Source: Lepidonotus clava
Lineage: Eukaryota > Annelida > Polychaeta > Phyllodocida > Polynoidae
DNA: 64,000 nt
Assembly: GCA_936440205.1 (NCBI GenBank)
Contig: OW387147.1
Span: 28,483,629 to 28,547,628 of the forward strand
Reading direction: 5' to 3'
The position numbers and the translations under genes are program-made. This document shows, piece by piece, positions 22,701 through 36,700 of the stretch (position 1 is its first letter; the number at the start of each line of letters is the position of its first letter). Under the pieces are notes generated by a model, which ran no database searches, was not told the DNA's origin, and worked only from the letters and a program-made list of their open reading frames with translations.

Positions 22701-24783
22701 GGACATAAAGATGTAGAAAACGGGGTTAAGAATATTTCACAAAGATTAAGTGCAGAAAGCAATAACAATTTCTTCTGAATAAGTTTAGGGAACTAGCGAC
22801 GTTATGAAACCTTTATACTAACATTTCGCTACAGAATTTAACAATAACCATAATAGTGTCGAGAGAATGGTGCTTGGGGTCAAGGTAATACAGACCCGAA
22901 GACCAGCTTTGAACAGTTAGAGTACACAGTCTACAGACCTAACGTGATACTTATAAAATACATGTACATAATAGCTCTGCTTTACTGATGAACATATAAC
23001 CATTGATTTTTGTAGGGTCCAGACAGTCAGAACGAAGGAAGAAAAGGAGGTGTTGGAACACTTTGCTGGGGTAGTAAGTATTAACTTTCTATTCGTTTTG
23101 GCGATAAATATATTTAAAAGCATGGCTAACATTCTTTCTCATAATATAGCGGAAAAGTGACAGATACATGTATCCTTTCTTTTTCAGTTTACTATGATGA
23201 ATCCACTCACCTTTAAAGAAATCTTCTCTACAACGATTGAGGTAAGTTTGTCCTATAAGTGCATGTTTTTCGCAATTCTAGATAGTTTTCAGCCGTTTCG
23301 TTTTACTGAACGTTCTAAGGTCTTTGATTACATTTTCTCATGATGATTACAAAATGATGACGATACTTTCCATATCAAATGATTGAGTAATACCTGAAAG
23401 ATCCATTTTGTTCCCAGTACATGGTAGACCGCATCCACCACAACTACGCCCTTCAAGTGGTCGCCAACTCGTTCCTCGCCAACCAGACCACATCGGCCAC
23501 ATTCGCCACAATCCTCGTCGAGTACCTACTAGCACGCCTTGACGAAATGGGATGTAAGTAAATGGACATTTTGACAGGGATAACTTGATATAACCTGTTT
23601 CAGAGACAAATATTGAGTATGAGATGCATTACTTAAAATTCCCGTTAAATAACAAAGCAATGAGTAAATTGGGAATCCTATCCATATGAAACAGTGGATT
23701 CAGTGAATGGCTGCTTCATGAATGGCTCAGTGTGGCAGTTTAACATAAAAACGTGCTTTACAAAATTCCTGAACGTGTAACTTTTCATTTCAGCGAACAT
23801 GGAGAGGTCCAACCTATACCTCAAACTGTTCAAGCTGGTCTTCGGGTCTGTGTCCCTGCTGGCCGCCGAGAACGAGCAGATGCTGAAGGTGAGCAGCTCA
23901 GAGTCATATTAGTTTTCACATATTCAACAGACTTTCCGGGCATCTGAACACCTGATTTTCAAACCCGGGAAGTACTGAGATACCGCTAGCATTTGTAAAG
24001 AGTTGTTCCCGTATTTCAGCCTCACCTGCACACCATCGTTAACCGGTCCATGGAGCTGGCCCTAAGTGCCAAGGAGCCTTACAACTACTTCCTCCTCCTC
24101 CGGGCCCTCTTCCGCTCCATCGGGGGTGGGTCGCACGACCTGTTGTACCAGGAGTTCCTGCCCCTCCTGCCCAACCTCCTCCAGGGTAAGTTACCTAGGA
24201 CGATATGTTTCGACCAAGCAATAAATAGTACAATGTTCTATTTCTTGCTTGGTCGAAAACATATGCTCACCCGAAATTAACAATTCGCTCACTGGCACAT
24301 TGTACCATGTCGGTTTAGAGTAGAACAGTGGGTGGATTATAGCAATATACTAACGATTTGTAAAATTGGACAGCAGCTGGTAAATTGACATGATAATTGG
24401 CATTTTGTATTTTGTAAACTTTTCCATTTAAAATTGTTACATTTATGCAGAGCTCTTTTCATTGGTATTAGTTGAATGATTTACATCGCAAAACTTATTC
24501 CCTCAAAATGTTTACATTAATGGACAAGATGGTAATAAATATTTCGTCAGAAAAACATTGAGCACAACTCGCAATAAAAAGAAAACAAATATGAATAAAT
24601 CGTTCTTCCCTACCAGGTTTAAACAGCCTCCAGTCGGGGCTCCACAAGCAGCACATGAAGGACCTATTCGTCGAGCTGTGTCTCACCGTCCCCGTACGCC
24701 TCTCCTCCCTACTCCCCTACCTCCCCATGCTCATGGATCCCCTTGTGTCCGCCCTCAACGGGTCTCAGACACTAGTCAGCCAG
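16776..24783 (+). other. TRRAP: TRRAP coding exons 1-20 (N-terminal HEAT region)
   Basis: Exons: 16776-16909 (ATG at 16795), 17711-17757, 17948-18058, 18188-18292, 18478-18561, 18909-19103, 19411-19577, 19852-19948, 20197-20335, 20609-20892, 21191-21303, 21565-21829, 21970-22102, 22491-22632, 23016-23073, 23188-23241, 23418-23553, 23794-23888, 24020-24185 and 24617-24783. They encode the start of the HEAT solenoid. Exon 12 (21565-21829) is a low-complexity Thr/Pro/Ala linker followed by a lysine- and glutamate-rich patch, the usual disordered loop of TRRAP. Conserved landmarks include NKQFLPKETLVFVRLVRYAL, FTMMNPLTFKEIF and KLVFGSVSLLAAENEQMLK. Confidence 0.93.
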
Positions 24784-27700
24784 GTAGGCCATGCACCATT
24801 AAATTTGGTATTTAAAAAAAAAACTTGTCGAAACCTGTCGATTTGATAAAATATTCTGCATCCTCCTAAAATATACAATGCGAACCAAAAACATTAAATG
24901 TACTTTCAAATGCATTTCATGGTATCTTTATGAATTCTCTGTGCCTCATTTCGTGTTCTGACAGTCTGGACAAGGCTGCTTGAAGAAACAACAATTCAGT
25001 TTATGTAAATTACAGTAGATAGCACTGGCGACAATCTATTCTTTGTTAAAAATTCTGTGAAAAATAGGTTTTAGAAATCAGTTGAATGAAAACTGAGCAC
25101 AGCATAGTAACGACTAAAATTACACTCCTCTCTCTACAGGGTCTGCGTACACTGGAGCTGTGCGTGGACAACCTCCAGCCGGACTTCTTGTACGACCACA
25201 TCCAGCCCGTGCGGGCTGAGCTGATGCAGGCACTGTGGAGAACGCTCCGCAACCCCTCCGACTCCATCGCCCAGGTCGCCTTCAGGGTACTTGGCAAGTT
25301 CGGCGGGGGCAACAGGAAGATGTTAAGGGAACCTCAAAAGGTTAGAAAACTCTTTTGCGGTCGCTTTTAAGACATATTTCTCTTCCTTTAAACAGTTACT
25401 TGAGTTTGCATCTGAATGGGCTCGAAATTCAACAAATCGCTTTGCCTCAATGTTTTCAAAGGCTGTCGAGTATCATAAACTGTATCAGAAATTGTGGTGT
25501 TGAATATTAAATCCTCTTCAGGTTTTGGTCATTTTGTATAGTATGCGAAAGAGTGAGTGGGTGAGTGTTGGGTGTTTTACGCCGTACCGACAGCCAGGGT
25601 CATTTTCACGGCGAAGTACGTGAAAGAGTTAACATCATAAAAAGGAATACATTCTTTCTACATATGCACGTGCAAGTAAACGTATTTTCAAATAAATCAA
25701 AGTCAAGTTTAAAAAAAAGACTATTTCAGCATAAGTAGTTGTCAACAACATTAAAACCCAAATGTTGACGATACATGTATTACGAGAGTACCGGTAGTCC
25801 TGTAATAACTTCCTCCAATGATCCTCCTGCAGCTGAACTACAACGAGCGGGAGACAGTGGGCCCCTGTGTGCAGGTGTACTTCCAGGACGTGAAGAGCCC
25901 CATCCACCTGCCCATGGAGCGGGCAGTCGAGACGGCCCTCAACGCCCTCAAAGCCTCCTCCACAGAGTCCTACTACCGAAAACAGGCCTGGGAGGTCATC
26001 AAGTGCTTCCTCGTGGCCATGTTGAACCTGGACGACGACAAGAAGATGCTGACGCACCTGTTTGGACACTCCAGGTATGTGTGTTAGGGATTCCGGAGGA
26101 AAGAAATATCTGAAACTTAAAATTGTTAATGATGGATCGTTACGAATGTAAATTACATAAATTCATTTTGTGGGGAAGCGCCTTCATGACGTATTTATGC
26201 ATTGTATGTTTGATTGTTGGCCGCTGTACAAAGAACGCATTTGTAATGACTTTAATTTTTGTGGGTGGTTAGTTTATGAATTCATCTTATTTTATATACA
26301 TTGTATATTCTTGTGTATTTCAGTTTCACGGAGCGGGACATCCCGGCGGGGTCCATCAACTCCCTGTACAAGTGTCTCGACACCCACGCCCGGAAGGTGC
26401 AGGAGCAGGCCCTCACCGGCATGTTTGGTAAGTCGTGTTTTACCTAATCATGTAAAGCACTTCAAATACTTATTGGAGGCTGGGGCTTCGTACTTAGTAC
26501 GCAGTTACAGTTTTAAACCGACTACATTAAAATTAACTTACTCTTCAGGATTCCCACGAAAGTGCTGATTCTAAAAAAAGATATAATTTTTTTAAAAAAC
26601 ATCTTTAGTCGTAAGGGTGTAAGATAAACAGAGGTTGTAATATGATCTAGAATTGATTCTCATTTAAAAAAAAAGAATCCTGACCACTACGGTGCACAAT
26701 TCGACGTTAACAAATATGTTCCCCAAGTTCAAATTATATTTTGCATCACCACCTTCCTCCCCCTTGATCTTCTCGTAAGCATGTCCTAAGACTGCCGTCC
26801 CTATAATCTCCCTTTCTCCTCCAGTGGCGGCGGCCATCAAAGACCTCCGTCCGCAGGTGCTGCCCTTCATGGCCTCCATGGTCCGACACTACACCATGGT
26901 GGCCATCGCCCAGCAGTGTGGTAAGTCACCCGCACTTTTACAAACAACATGGTAGCAAGTTACACGCAGTGGGAAGCATTCTTAAGGGCACATTTGGTGA
27001 TTTAAATAGGACACCCAACTTGTATCTTGTGGAAATCAGTTTTCTGAATAAAAAATAAAAAACAAAAAAACGTTGGAAGTTGGAACAGCATCAAAGCAGG
27101 TTTTAAATACCATCGTAATATATCTAAATTTTTGCCATGGGCGGAAAGGAAACGTTAAGTACATTTATAGGACGTGGCGAGGTGTATGAATTCATTCACA
27201 GCAATCGCATAAGTGGTTAGCTCACTTTGAACTGGCCTTGATGTACCAAGACCACAGGTTGCCAGGAAACGTTAAATCATTTTATAAGTGAAGATGATAC
27301 CCCGTGAATTAGTTTTAAATGCTTTAACTTAATAAACAACATTCTGTCTCCATAAATAAAAGACACATTTTGAATAGATAGAAGCAACATTATAAGATGC
27401 CACACATTGCCATTGGTCACACAGTCAGAAGATATATTACTCTATTTGTGTATCTCCAGGTCCGTTCCCAGTGGCGGGTGAGAAGCAGGCCCGTCTCCAG
27501 GGCATGGACCCGCAGGTGATGATCGAGGCCCTGGCCGTGATCATGGGCCACGAGGAGAAGGAATTGTGTAAGCCCGGCCACCTCGCCCTGGTGCTCATCC
27601 TGGACACGGCCACCACCATTCTGGGCTCCACAGAACGGGTACGTACACCAGGAATACACCTGTTTCATTGTGGAGATGTAGTTGGTAGAAACTGTCTCTG

Positions 27701-30700
27701 GTGAGGCTCATCCCAACATTCCTAATTATGGTAATCAGTTGCCAGTTTGGCGAAGAATCTCAGGTAGGGACTGAATCTGGTCCTACCGGTCAGCAGGATG
27801 ATATTTGATAAATTTTATAGCGTCAGTATTTCCCTAACTTGTACTTTTCTACCCCCCACCCCTCCAGGCATGTCAGCTGCCGATGTTTGAGTACCTGGTA
27901 GACAGGATGTGCGCCCTATGCTACGAACGGGCCTGGTACGCCAAGCTGGGCGGGTAAGTGTCAGATTTTCTTCTAAAGATTACTTGAAACGTGAGCGATT
28001 TAAACGCTGTATAAGAAATTAAAGATAGTCAAAAGAAGCTACAGACAAGCCGTTAGTTTGGTGAAAAGCTTATAATTTTATCCAAATAAAGAACAAGGGG
28101 ATGTAATGGGAAACTTGCTATTCCAGGTAACAATACATTAAAAATGGGATGCAATTAAAAAAAATTCGCCTTGTAGATGATTCCAAGTACATTTCCCAAC
28201 TTTTATGTTGTCTTTTAGACGGGCACAGGGTATGTAAAAGTTAAGATTTGCCTTAGGGAAGAGAGGGTTAGGTGACGTTCTTTTCCCATCCTATACCATG
28301 ACTTTACCTTCTCCAGGTGCCTGTCCATCAAGCTGCTGATGGAGCGCATGTCGATGCGCTGGGTGCTCGACCACCAGTTTGTGTTCCTCAAGGCCCTGCT
28401 CTTTGTCATGATGGACCTGACCGGCGAAGTGCGCGTCACCCGCGGGGGGACAGCACAGGTAAGTTAGTTGAATGGTCCTGGCTCTCTACATCAGCAGAGC
28501 TGATTTGCTCGACTTGTGACCTGCAGAAGCTTGAAACTTCGAGATTTTTCTGACGTGTCTTAAAGTGGAAACCAAAGTCAAGTGTTTTTTATTGCTTCTG
28601 TAATTTGATGCAAATTTGTTGAAAAGTCCGATGCACTGTTTTTATTTGTTCTTTCGTTCGACTTCTTGGAATCCTGATATAAAATGAAATATGTATAAAG
28701 GAGGATATATTATTCCCGCAAAAAGGCAACAATATATTTCCTAAATGTTCTAAAACAATTTTACATCCTCTATATTTCCATAGCCTTTAGATTAAATTTG
28801 GACTAATATTACATTCAGTATAACAGCTCTTTCATTGTATTCTCAACTTAAAAAAATGCCTGTTCCCTCCTCAGGTGTCAAGTGGTGCCGTAGACATGGC
28901 TAAAACCAACCTCAAACAGATGTTGATTCAGTGCGCTAAACCACTCCCAGAGGGCGCCACTGACGACCTGACGTCGGCCCAGAAGAAGTCCGAGTATGAC
29001 GTCATCCACGAGCTCGTGCGTCAGGTGACGTCACCCAACACATTGGTCAGAGAACAGGTAAGGAACGCATCCGGAATTTCGTTTTTAAAGAATAATTCAA
29101 TTGAAGCTATTTGAATAGAAAAATCACACAGTATTATCTGAAACAAGACTTTTTATTAAGAACAAAATAATTCCTTATTTGCTCAGGGCCAAAAATTCGC
29201 ACTGATGTAGCATGATTGAGCTCACCAGTAATATCAAAACCTATCATTTGTATTACATTGCAAGGTCAATCAGTAACCTCTGTTTATTTCTCCAGGCGAT
29301 GCAGTCGCTGAAGGTGGTGGCTGAGACGATGGGTAAGACGGTCACTGAGATCATGGAGCCACACAAAGACGTCTTACAGGACATGATCCCACCCAAGAAA
29401 CACCTACTCCGACACCAGCCCGCCAACGCCCAGATCGGACTCATGGTGTGTGCTCAGCTAAAAACTTTTTGAATTTATTATAGATTGTTTGTATACTTTG
29501 TAATTTTTGGAAGAAATAGTCGAGCCTGCTCAATGCTTCTGTTCTTTATCATTTTAAACGTTACCCTCATTTTCTGATCCTAGATTTAAGAAGCTAAGGT
29601 TTCCAGGTGCTTCCAAGTTTTCTTGCTGGACATTTTAACTACCGATAGATGAATAGGAAAGTTGCCATTTGCCAAGGAAATTCCAGTGCCAAAATAACCC
29701 AGAATAATATAAATCTTCTTCAATCTCGTGTGCCCCACGTCGATTAGATGAATAGAAGTTTGCAAATATATTTGACTTATAATTTGATACCTTTACAGGA
29801 GGGTAATACGTTCTGCACTACGCTGGAACCTAAACTGTTCACCATCGACCTGAACACCATGGAACATAAGGTGTTCTTCACCGAGTTGCTGAGTCTGTGT
29901 GAGGCAGAGGACCAAGTGCTGCTGAAGCTGCCATGTTACAAGTCGGTCACCAACCTCGCCCCGCTGAGGAAGAGTGCCCTCAGTACGTAGAGAAGCCCTG
30001 TCTTCTACCCAACTGAATTTTATAAAGTTTTTTAATCGGGTGGTTTATAGTAAAGATAAAGTGAATGATCCTAAAATATTGGTTTCGAGGCACAATTCTT
30101 CAAAATTTGTACTTTCTGTTCTACGCTTGAAAAGTATAGAATAATAGGAGATAATTTTGATGGACCCATAATCTAAATACTATTGAACAACATATTGCAT
30201 TTTCTTTCCTCCCTCTAACAGAGGCCCTGTCAGCGTGTCACACCATCCCACAGTGCCGTGACAAGATCTTCCAGGTTCTCTACAAGGCGCTCAACTCCAC
30301 CAACTCGGAGCTGCAGGAGGCTGCGTACGAGTGTATGAAGAAGGTAAGACGAGCGATCATGACTGAAGTAGTTGTATAATACAGGATATGTGAGAACAGA
30401 AAAGAACTGCTCTTTTCTTAACTGAGAGAACAGTTTTGCCAAAACAAATGGTATGGCCGAGACAAAACAAACAACAAATTCACGTTTCATGAAATTGGAA
30501 ATCGGTATCAGAAATTTGATTATCGGAATTTCAGTTTGTACCTTTGTATATGCATTTAGAAATAAATAAATGACTGGTTCATCTATAATTATTAGAGTTT
30601 AGAGAATAATGTTTGAGTCTGGTCGGGTTTAAACTTGTCCGTTTTATAATCATCATTCTGTCACAATAAGAACCAGCCATAAACCACTCTGCGCCTCTCT

Positions 30701-33700
30701 TTGCCTCAGTTCATCTCGGGCTTCACCCTGGACGTGGAGCTGGTGCACACCTCGATGCGCCCGCTGCTCCTCATGCTGGGCGACTACCGGTCTCTGAACC
30801 TGAACGTCATCCAGCGCCTCTCCTATCTCACCCAGCTCTTCCCCAAGACCTTCAACGAGAAACTCTGCGAGCAGCTCCTCGTAAGTCACAGTTTACGCTA
30901 TAATGACTCTAGCTAAACCTTCGAATGATCAGCAGGGCTTGACAAATCGGGTGTCCAGTGGCCCAGGACCACCAAAAAGTGGTACTGGGCCACTGAAATG
31001 AGTGTCTGAGTTGCCCAGTGGGCAACCATAGTCAAGGTCTAAAATTTGGGTTTGAAAATTATGGATATCAACTTTTTACCCATAAATCCATGGAATCAAC
31101 ATCTAAATCCTATTTTATTTGTCATCTATATATTTTATGTTATTCTCTTCAAATGTTACTGGGCAACCACATTTTGTAGCTGGGCAACCACTTTCCGGGC
31201 TCAAGTTGCCCAGTGGGCAACCAAGTTTCAAATTGATTTGTCAAGCCCTGATCAGTTTGGTGGTAAACATTTCAATCTTATGACCCTTAATTTGCAGGAT
31301 TTTGATATTAAATTAAGGTCTGTAAAACACGTATTTATTGATCGGATTTGCCTTACATGTAGCTGTGAGTTTGCTTAGTTATTTACAAATCCACATAACA
31401 AGTTTTATTTCATCTGTTTTCTACCAGGCTCACCTTAAGAAGTGGATGGACGTGGCCATCATAGCGCAGAAGGGAGGCCAGACCCGCATGAACGGACAGG
31501 TGATTTCTACGGTAAGACCCCACCCCGCCTCGCCTTTGCCTGACTCATCCCACAACTTCCAGGCTACTAATCCTTAATCCATAAGAAATCCAGGAAGATC
31601 ATGAGCTTGCTTTGCTTTGTCTATGTAAATTAATAAGAATCACTAAGCATCTGCAAATGTTTACGATACCTTTTCTGTCAAATGACTCCTCTAAGACTAG
31701 ACTGTAAGTCGTGTGTGACTAGGAATTTACATTTCATTAAAAATCGACAACGTAATGACAATTTTGCCATCCAAAGATTCCTTTTCTGTAATTTTCTGGG
31801 TAAACCCAAGCCATATGCATGTCAACTGTAGAAAGAAATTATTTTGCAAGTAACAGCAACTATTTTATATCACGTTGGAGAGGACCACACACATCTTTTA
31901 CCAGAATTCGAATGAATTAAGACTGGTTCATTTTCTGCACGTATTACCAGGAGCTGAAGGTGTGCGCCGCCATCATCAACATGTTCCACCTGACGCCGGC
32001 CGCCACTCAGAAGATGATCGAGCCCCTGACCACCCTGACCCTGAAGGGGGAGAAGGCCCTGCTCATTGAGGTAAGACCAATGATATTGACATGCAGTGAC
32101 AGACTACAGAACTGTGACACAGTAGCCGTCCACACTGACATTTCCATCTACACGGAAGTACACATCCTCTTATAACAGCCGTTTGGCCTGGTTCTCACAG
32201 CATACATTCGAGAATTTCTAATTTATGTTTTGGTAACTACAAATTCGACCGTTTTTAATCAACGTTATCAAATAGAGAAAAGTAGACGAAATGGTCATCG
32301 CCAAGCTCTAGCTATTTATTGGAAGTTTTTATTTTTCACTCAAAAACAGCCCAGTTTCATGGTGATATACATATGAATCACTGTAAATGTATATAAAGAA
32401 AAAAGATTAAGTTTTTGTTTTTTAACCCTCCTACCCCCTCCTTCTAGGCGGGCAGTCCGTTCCACGAGCCGCTGATGAAGTTCCTGCTGCGCTACCCGAC
32501 CCAGACGGTGGACTACTTCCTGATGGAGGCCAACATCAAGGACCAGCAGTGTAGCCGCTTCTTTGAGAGCACCCTGCGCAAACACGAGGACGGCATGCCC
32601 TTCAGAAAGGTGCTGCAGCACAACCCAACCCGCCTCATCAGCCTCGCCTTTGGACAGACACAGGTCAGTGTACAGCAAAATGATCCGTTATTTAGCAATT
32701 AGATTCAATGCAAATCTTTTCGTACGATTCTTTGCATTAGGTTTACGAATTAGGTTGTTAAGAGGAAAAACTATTTTTTTTGCGATAACAGATTTCTTGA
32801 TAACATAATCTTGATAAACACGCGTTCAAATCAAACCTTACTTGTGATTATTTCATAATGAATTACACGTCTGTAGATCTCAGAAATTTTACGGAAAATT
32901 GTACAGAAGCTCAGGTTTGCCTAAAATGACACTTCCCCATATAATAATGTTCTTTAATTTTCTTTCAACTTTTGTTCTAAATACACTACTATTCTCATAC
33001 CAGGCGCCTGCGGCGGGCGCAGCAGTAGCAGCTACAAAGTCCGAGTTACAGTACCAAGCCATTCTCATTATCAATGTGCTGGTCGACCGAGACGCCACCT
33101 GGCTGTCGTCCCAACAACCCATCGTCAACAGCCTCCTCTCCATCTGGGTGTCCGAGCCCTTCCAGGAGCGCCACCGCAAAGTGGTACGTAAAAAAGCCTG
33201 AAATGTGTCTTCATAGTGTTCTAGTTTAAGTTCCCTTTAAGCTGCTGTGCCAAATACTAAACACACGTAACATTTAAAGTGTGTTATTCAAATAAGATTA
33301 TGCTATCAACTTTTTGCCATATCAAATAATGCAAGGTAGACTTAGAGAAACCATTATCTTCGTATCACATAATGAGATCGCCATCAAAATCGTAGATTTG
33401 GGAAAAAACATACAGAAAAAATAGCTCATCCTATTTTACTGAAATGCAAGATTGTAACTGGGTTTTCTTTCTCTACATAGAAACTATTCAATGTATCCGG
33501 ACTATCATTCCAGGACAACGTGGACTACGTACACTGGCAGGAACCACGTCTGTTGATAGAGATACTTCTCAACTACTTCAAGTAAGTAAAACCCTACCAC
33601 TATATAATCTTTCGGATATTGAAACAAGTAAATGTAGCTGTATTTATTCCTCGTATATCTTCACACGTATGCTTCTTTTTTAGCGAAATAATGAGAATCC

Positions 33701-36700
33701 CGAAAAGAATCTGAATACTTGTATCTGACTAAGAAACTGGAGTAATCTAACAGAAAAATAACATTGTGTTCACATTAACAGCAACACTAAAGCTGACTTT
33801 CTGTTTTCAGACACAACCCTATTTACATCGAGCTGCTCTTCCACATGCTGCGCTGCTTCACCTCCCGCTTCATCCCGCAGTTCCAGTTCTTTAAGGACTT
33901 CCTTGAGGACACCGTGGCCGAGGTAGGTTCACCATCTTATAACTAAAAGCACTGATACGTACTAGAAAGAATTATTGGAAAAGAAGACATTCAAATTTTG
34001 TGTCTGAATTTGATTTGTACAAATGTATGTTAAACTAAATTTTGAGTTAATAATTTGTTTTGTTTCTCAAAATAATTCCTTGATTCGCGACCAAGTACCG
34101 AATTTTTTTGGAAAAAAAAAGTTATATATTAGAGTCTTTAAAACCATTCAGAATCCACGTAATAAAACAGAGCAACAGGTAATCGCCCCCTTCTATTAGC
34201 TTCAACAAGAAAAGTAAACAAACAAAATAAAGTCCAAGTGTAACTTAATTGAAAAGTCCATATGTATTAGTACACTCACATTTCTTTGATATATTTACAA
34301 AGAGGATTTATCCACATATTCTTTTTCAGACCTACGATGTAGACTGGAAGCGAAGAGCCTTCTTCAAGTTCGTGGAGATCTTCCACGATGCGGCCTGGCC
34401 TCAGGAACTGAAGGCCAAGATCCTACAGTATGTGCTCATCCCATGCTTCGCCAACGCCTTTGAGCGCGGCTACGGTGAGCGGCTGATCGGGGGTTCTCCG
34501 GCCCCCGACCAGGATAATGCAGAAAACGTTATCTCGGTATTCATCAATAAGGTGATTGACCCCGAGAATCCCTTCGGCACGTCAGATGCAGTGCGCATTC
34601 TCTTACTGCAGTTCTCGTCACTACTAGTGGAGCAGGCCTCTCCACACATACACGACGCTGCCAACAAGTGAGTCTTAGTTTCCTTACCCATCAATAGTCG
34701 TAAGAAACTTGTCGACTTCCAGTTTCTTTTGATCCGTGATGGTTGAATAAATTAATTTAGTTTCTTCGTTTCATCTAGCGTCAAATTAAAAATGTTCTCG
34801 TCCAAAGAAATTATTAACAAAATATACATGTGAACTCTAATGGAAAAAATGGAAGCATATTCGAAATATGAAGGCAATATCATCCAATAATAATAATGCG
34901 ATTCTAAATTGGCATCAGCAAAATTCAGTACATGCGGGATGTTGTTCTACCATTCCCCATCATAATACCATATTTTGGGCACAAGTTATTATGCATAATA
35001 ACATGTATTCTGGACCGTGTTGACATTAATAAATCTTGACCCCACAGAAAACAAGGTAACAAGTTGCGGCGGCTGATGACGTTCGCCTGGCCTTGCTTGT
35101 TAGCCAAGAACTGCGTGGACCCGGCCACCAAGTACCACGGCCACCTGCTGCTCTCCCACATCATCGCCAAGTTCGCCATCCACAAGCGTATCGTGCTGCA
35201 GGTGTTCCACTCGCTGCTCAAGGCGCACGCCGTGGAGGCGCGCACCGTGGTGAGGCAGGCACTGGAGATACTCACCCCCGCCATGCCCGGCCGCATGGAG
35301 GACGGCAACGTAAGGAGCGATTTTCTTTATTTCATTTTCAGGATTTCATATCCGTATTATAATCATTCAATATTAGAGGTTTCTATTGAAACAACGGTGC
35401 TCTATAGATGCGTGAAAAAGCAAGTGGTAGAAATAAACTCACTTGCAGATGGATATAGTTTAGCCTCTTATCGAAGCTACTTTTAAAAGGACTTTATGTT
35501 ATCAATCCCAAGCCAATGTAACTTGTTCTTTAAGTGTGTGCTGTATATGAGATCACTTTTTAGAATTACAAACTTAAATTCCTACTTATTCTTCACAATA
35601 TTTAAAAAAAAGTTTCCCCACAAAATTCTACGTTTAATATTGATAATGTTTTCTATGGTCTTCAGGGCATGTTGACCCACTGGACCAAGAAGATCATCGT
35701 AGAGGAGGGCCATACAGTCGCCCAACTGGTGCACATCCTGCACCTGTTGGTCCGTCACTGTAAGGTGTACTACCCGGTGCGCCACCACCTCATCCAGCAC
35801 ATGGTCAACTCCATACAGAGACTCGGCTTCACGCCTAACGTATGTTCACTAAATGATCAGTATTGACATTTTATCCTCATCAACACTATACACCATACGT
35901 ACATATTTTACGGAACATAACGCCATCGATTCTATTGGTATAGGCAAAACATTAAGAAATTTAGAAAGGGAATCGTATTATATCGGACATGCCAGAAGAG
36001 GCAGTAGTGTACCTTTTGAAATTTGTTTGCAAGTCCCACGCCACTTGAAACAATATTGTTAAAAAAAAGACCTGCATCCGATTTTCTTGTCAGGTTCCTA
36101 TGTTGAAGCCTATATTGTCCAGTGTTAAGCAGTGTCAGAAACGACGAACTAAGCAGTGCGCACGTACAATGTTCAGAACTTATGTGACGGTTTATTTTGT
36201 TCTAGGCTACCATAGAGCACCGTAAGCTGGCCGTGGACTTGGCTGAAGTTATCATTAAATGGGAGGTTCAGCGAATTAAGGAGGACATGGATGCCACACC
36301 AGAGGTAAGTTAGTCGCCTATCTCAAAATGCATCTTAATTTAAAAAAAAATCATTTAATATACTGGACATTGTCCAATTTACACTATTTATTTTTTTAGA
36401 TTTAAATTTAAATTAATTAAGCCTTTTTACAAGGATCCTTCAAAGTTTGATGTTTTAATTGCAGCAGGCGGCCACCCCAGAGCCTGTCCTACAGCCCGGT
36501 GGGGGAATAAAGCGGTCTGCCTCAGTAGACTCACCCCAGGAGGCCAAGCGGCCCCGACACTCATCTACCGGAGCAGCCGCCCCAACCACAGTAAGCATCA
36601 CATATCTGTATCTTAGAACACAAATATTCTTAAGCTTAGGAGTCAAGAAATATTTCCTAAGTATGAAAAGCTTATTTGAATCCAAACTTCGAGGTTCTTG

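Larger units (their letters stand above)
25140..32663 (+). other. TRRAP: TRRAP coding exons 21-35 (central HEAT region)
   Basis: Exons: 25140-25340, 25833-26074, 26324-26427, 26825-26920, 27460-27638, 27868-27953, 28317-28458, 28875-29057, 29296-29445, 29799-29982, 30222-30343, 30710-30880, 31428-31499, 31951-32070 and 32448-32663. The exon 31428-31499 has two usable donors: CAG|GTGATT at 31500 and ACG|GTAAGA twelve bases on, which would add VIST in frame. All other junctions are single good GT-AG pairs. A 318-bp MITE sits in the intron before 31428. Confidence 0.92.

Noticed and set aside
25635-26069. 144-codon minus-strand frame
   Set aside because: It lies opposite the conserved TRRAP exon 25833-26074 and has no homology of its own.
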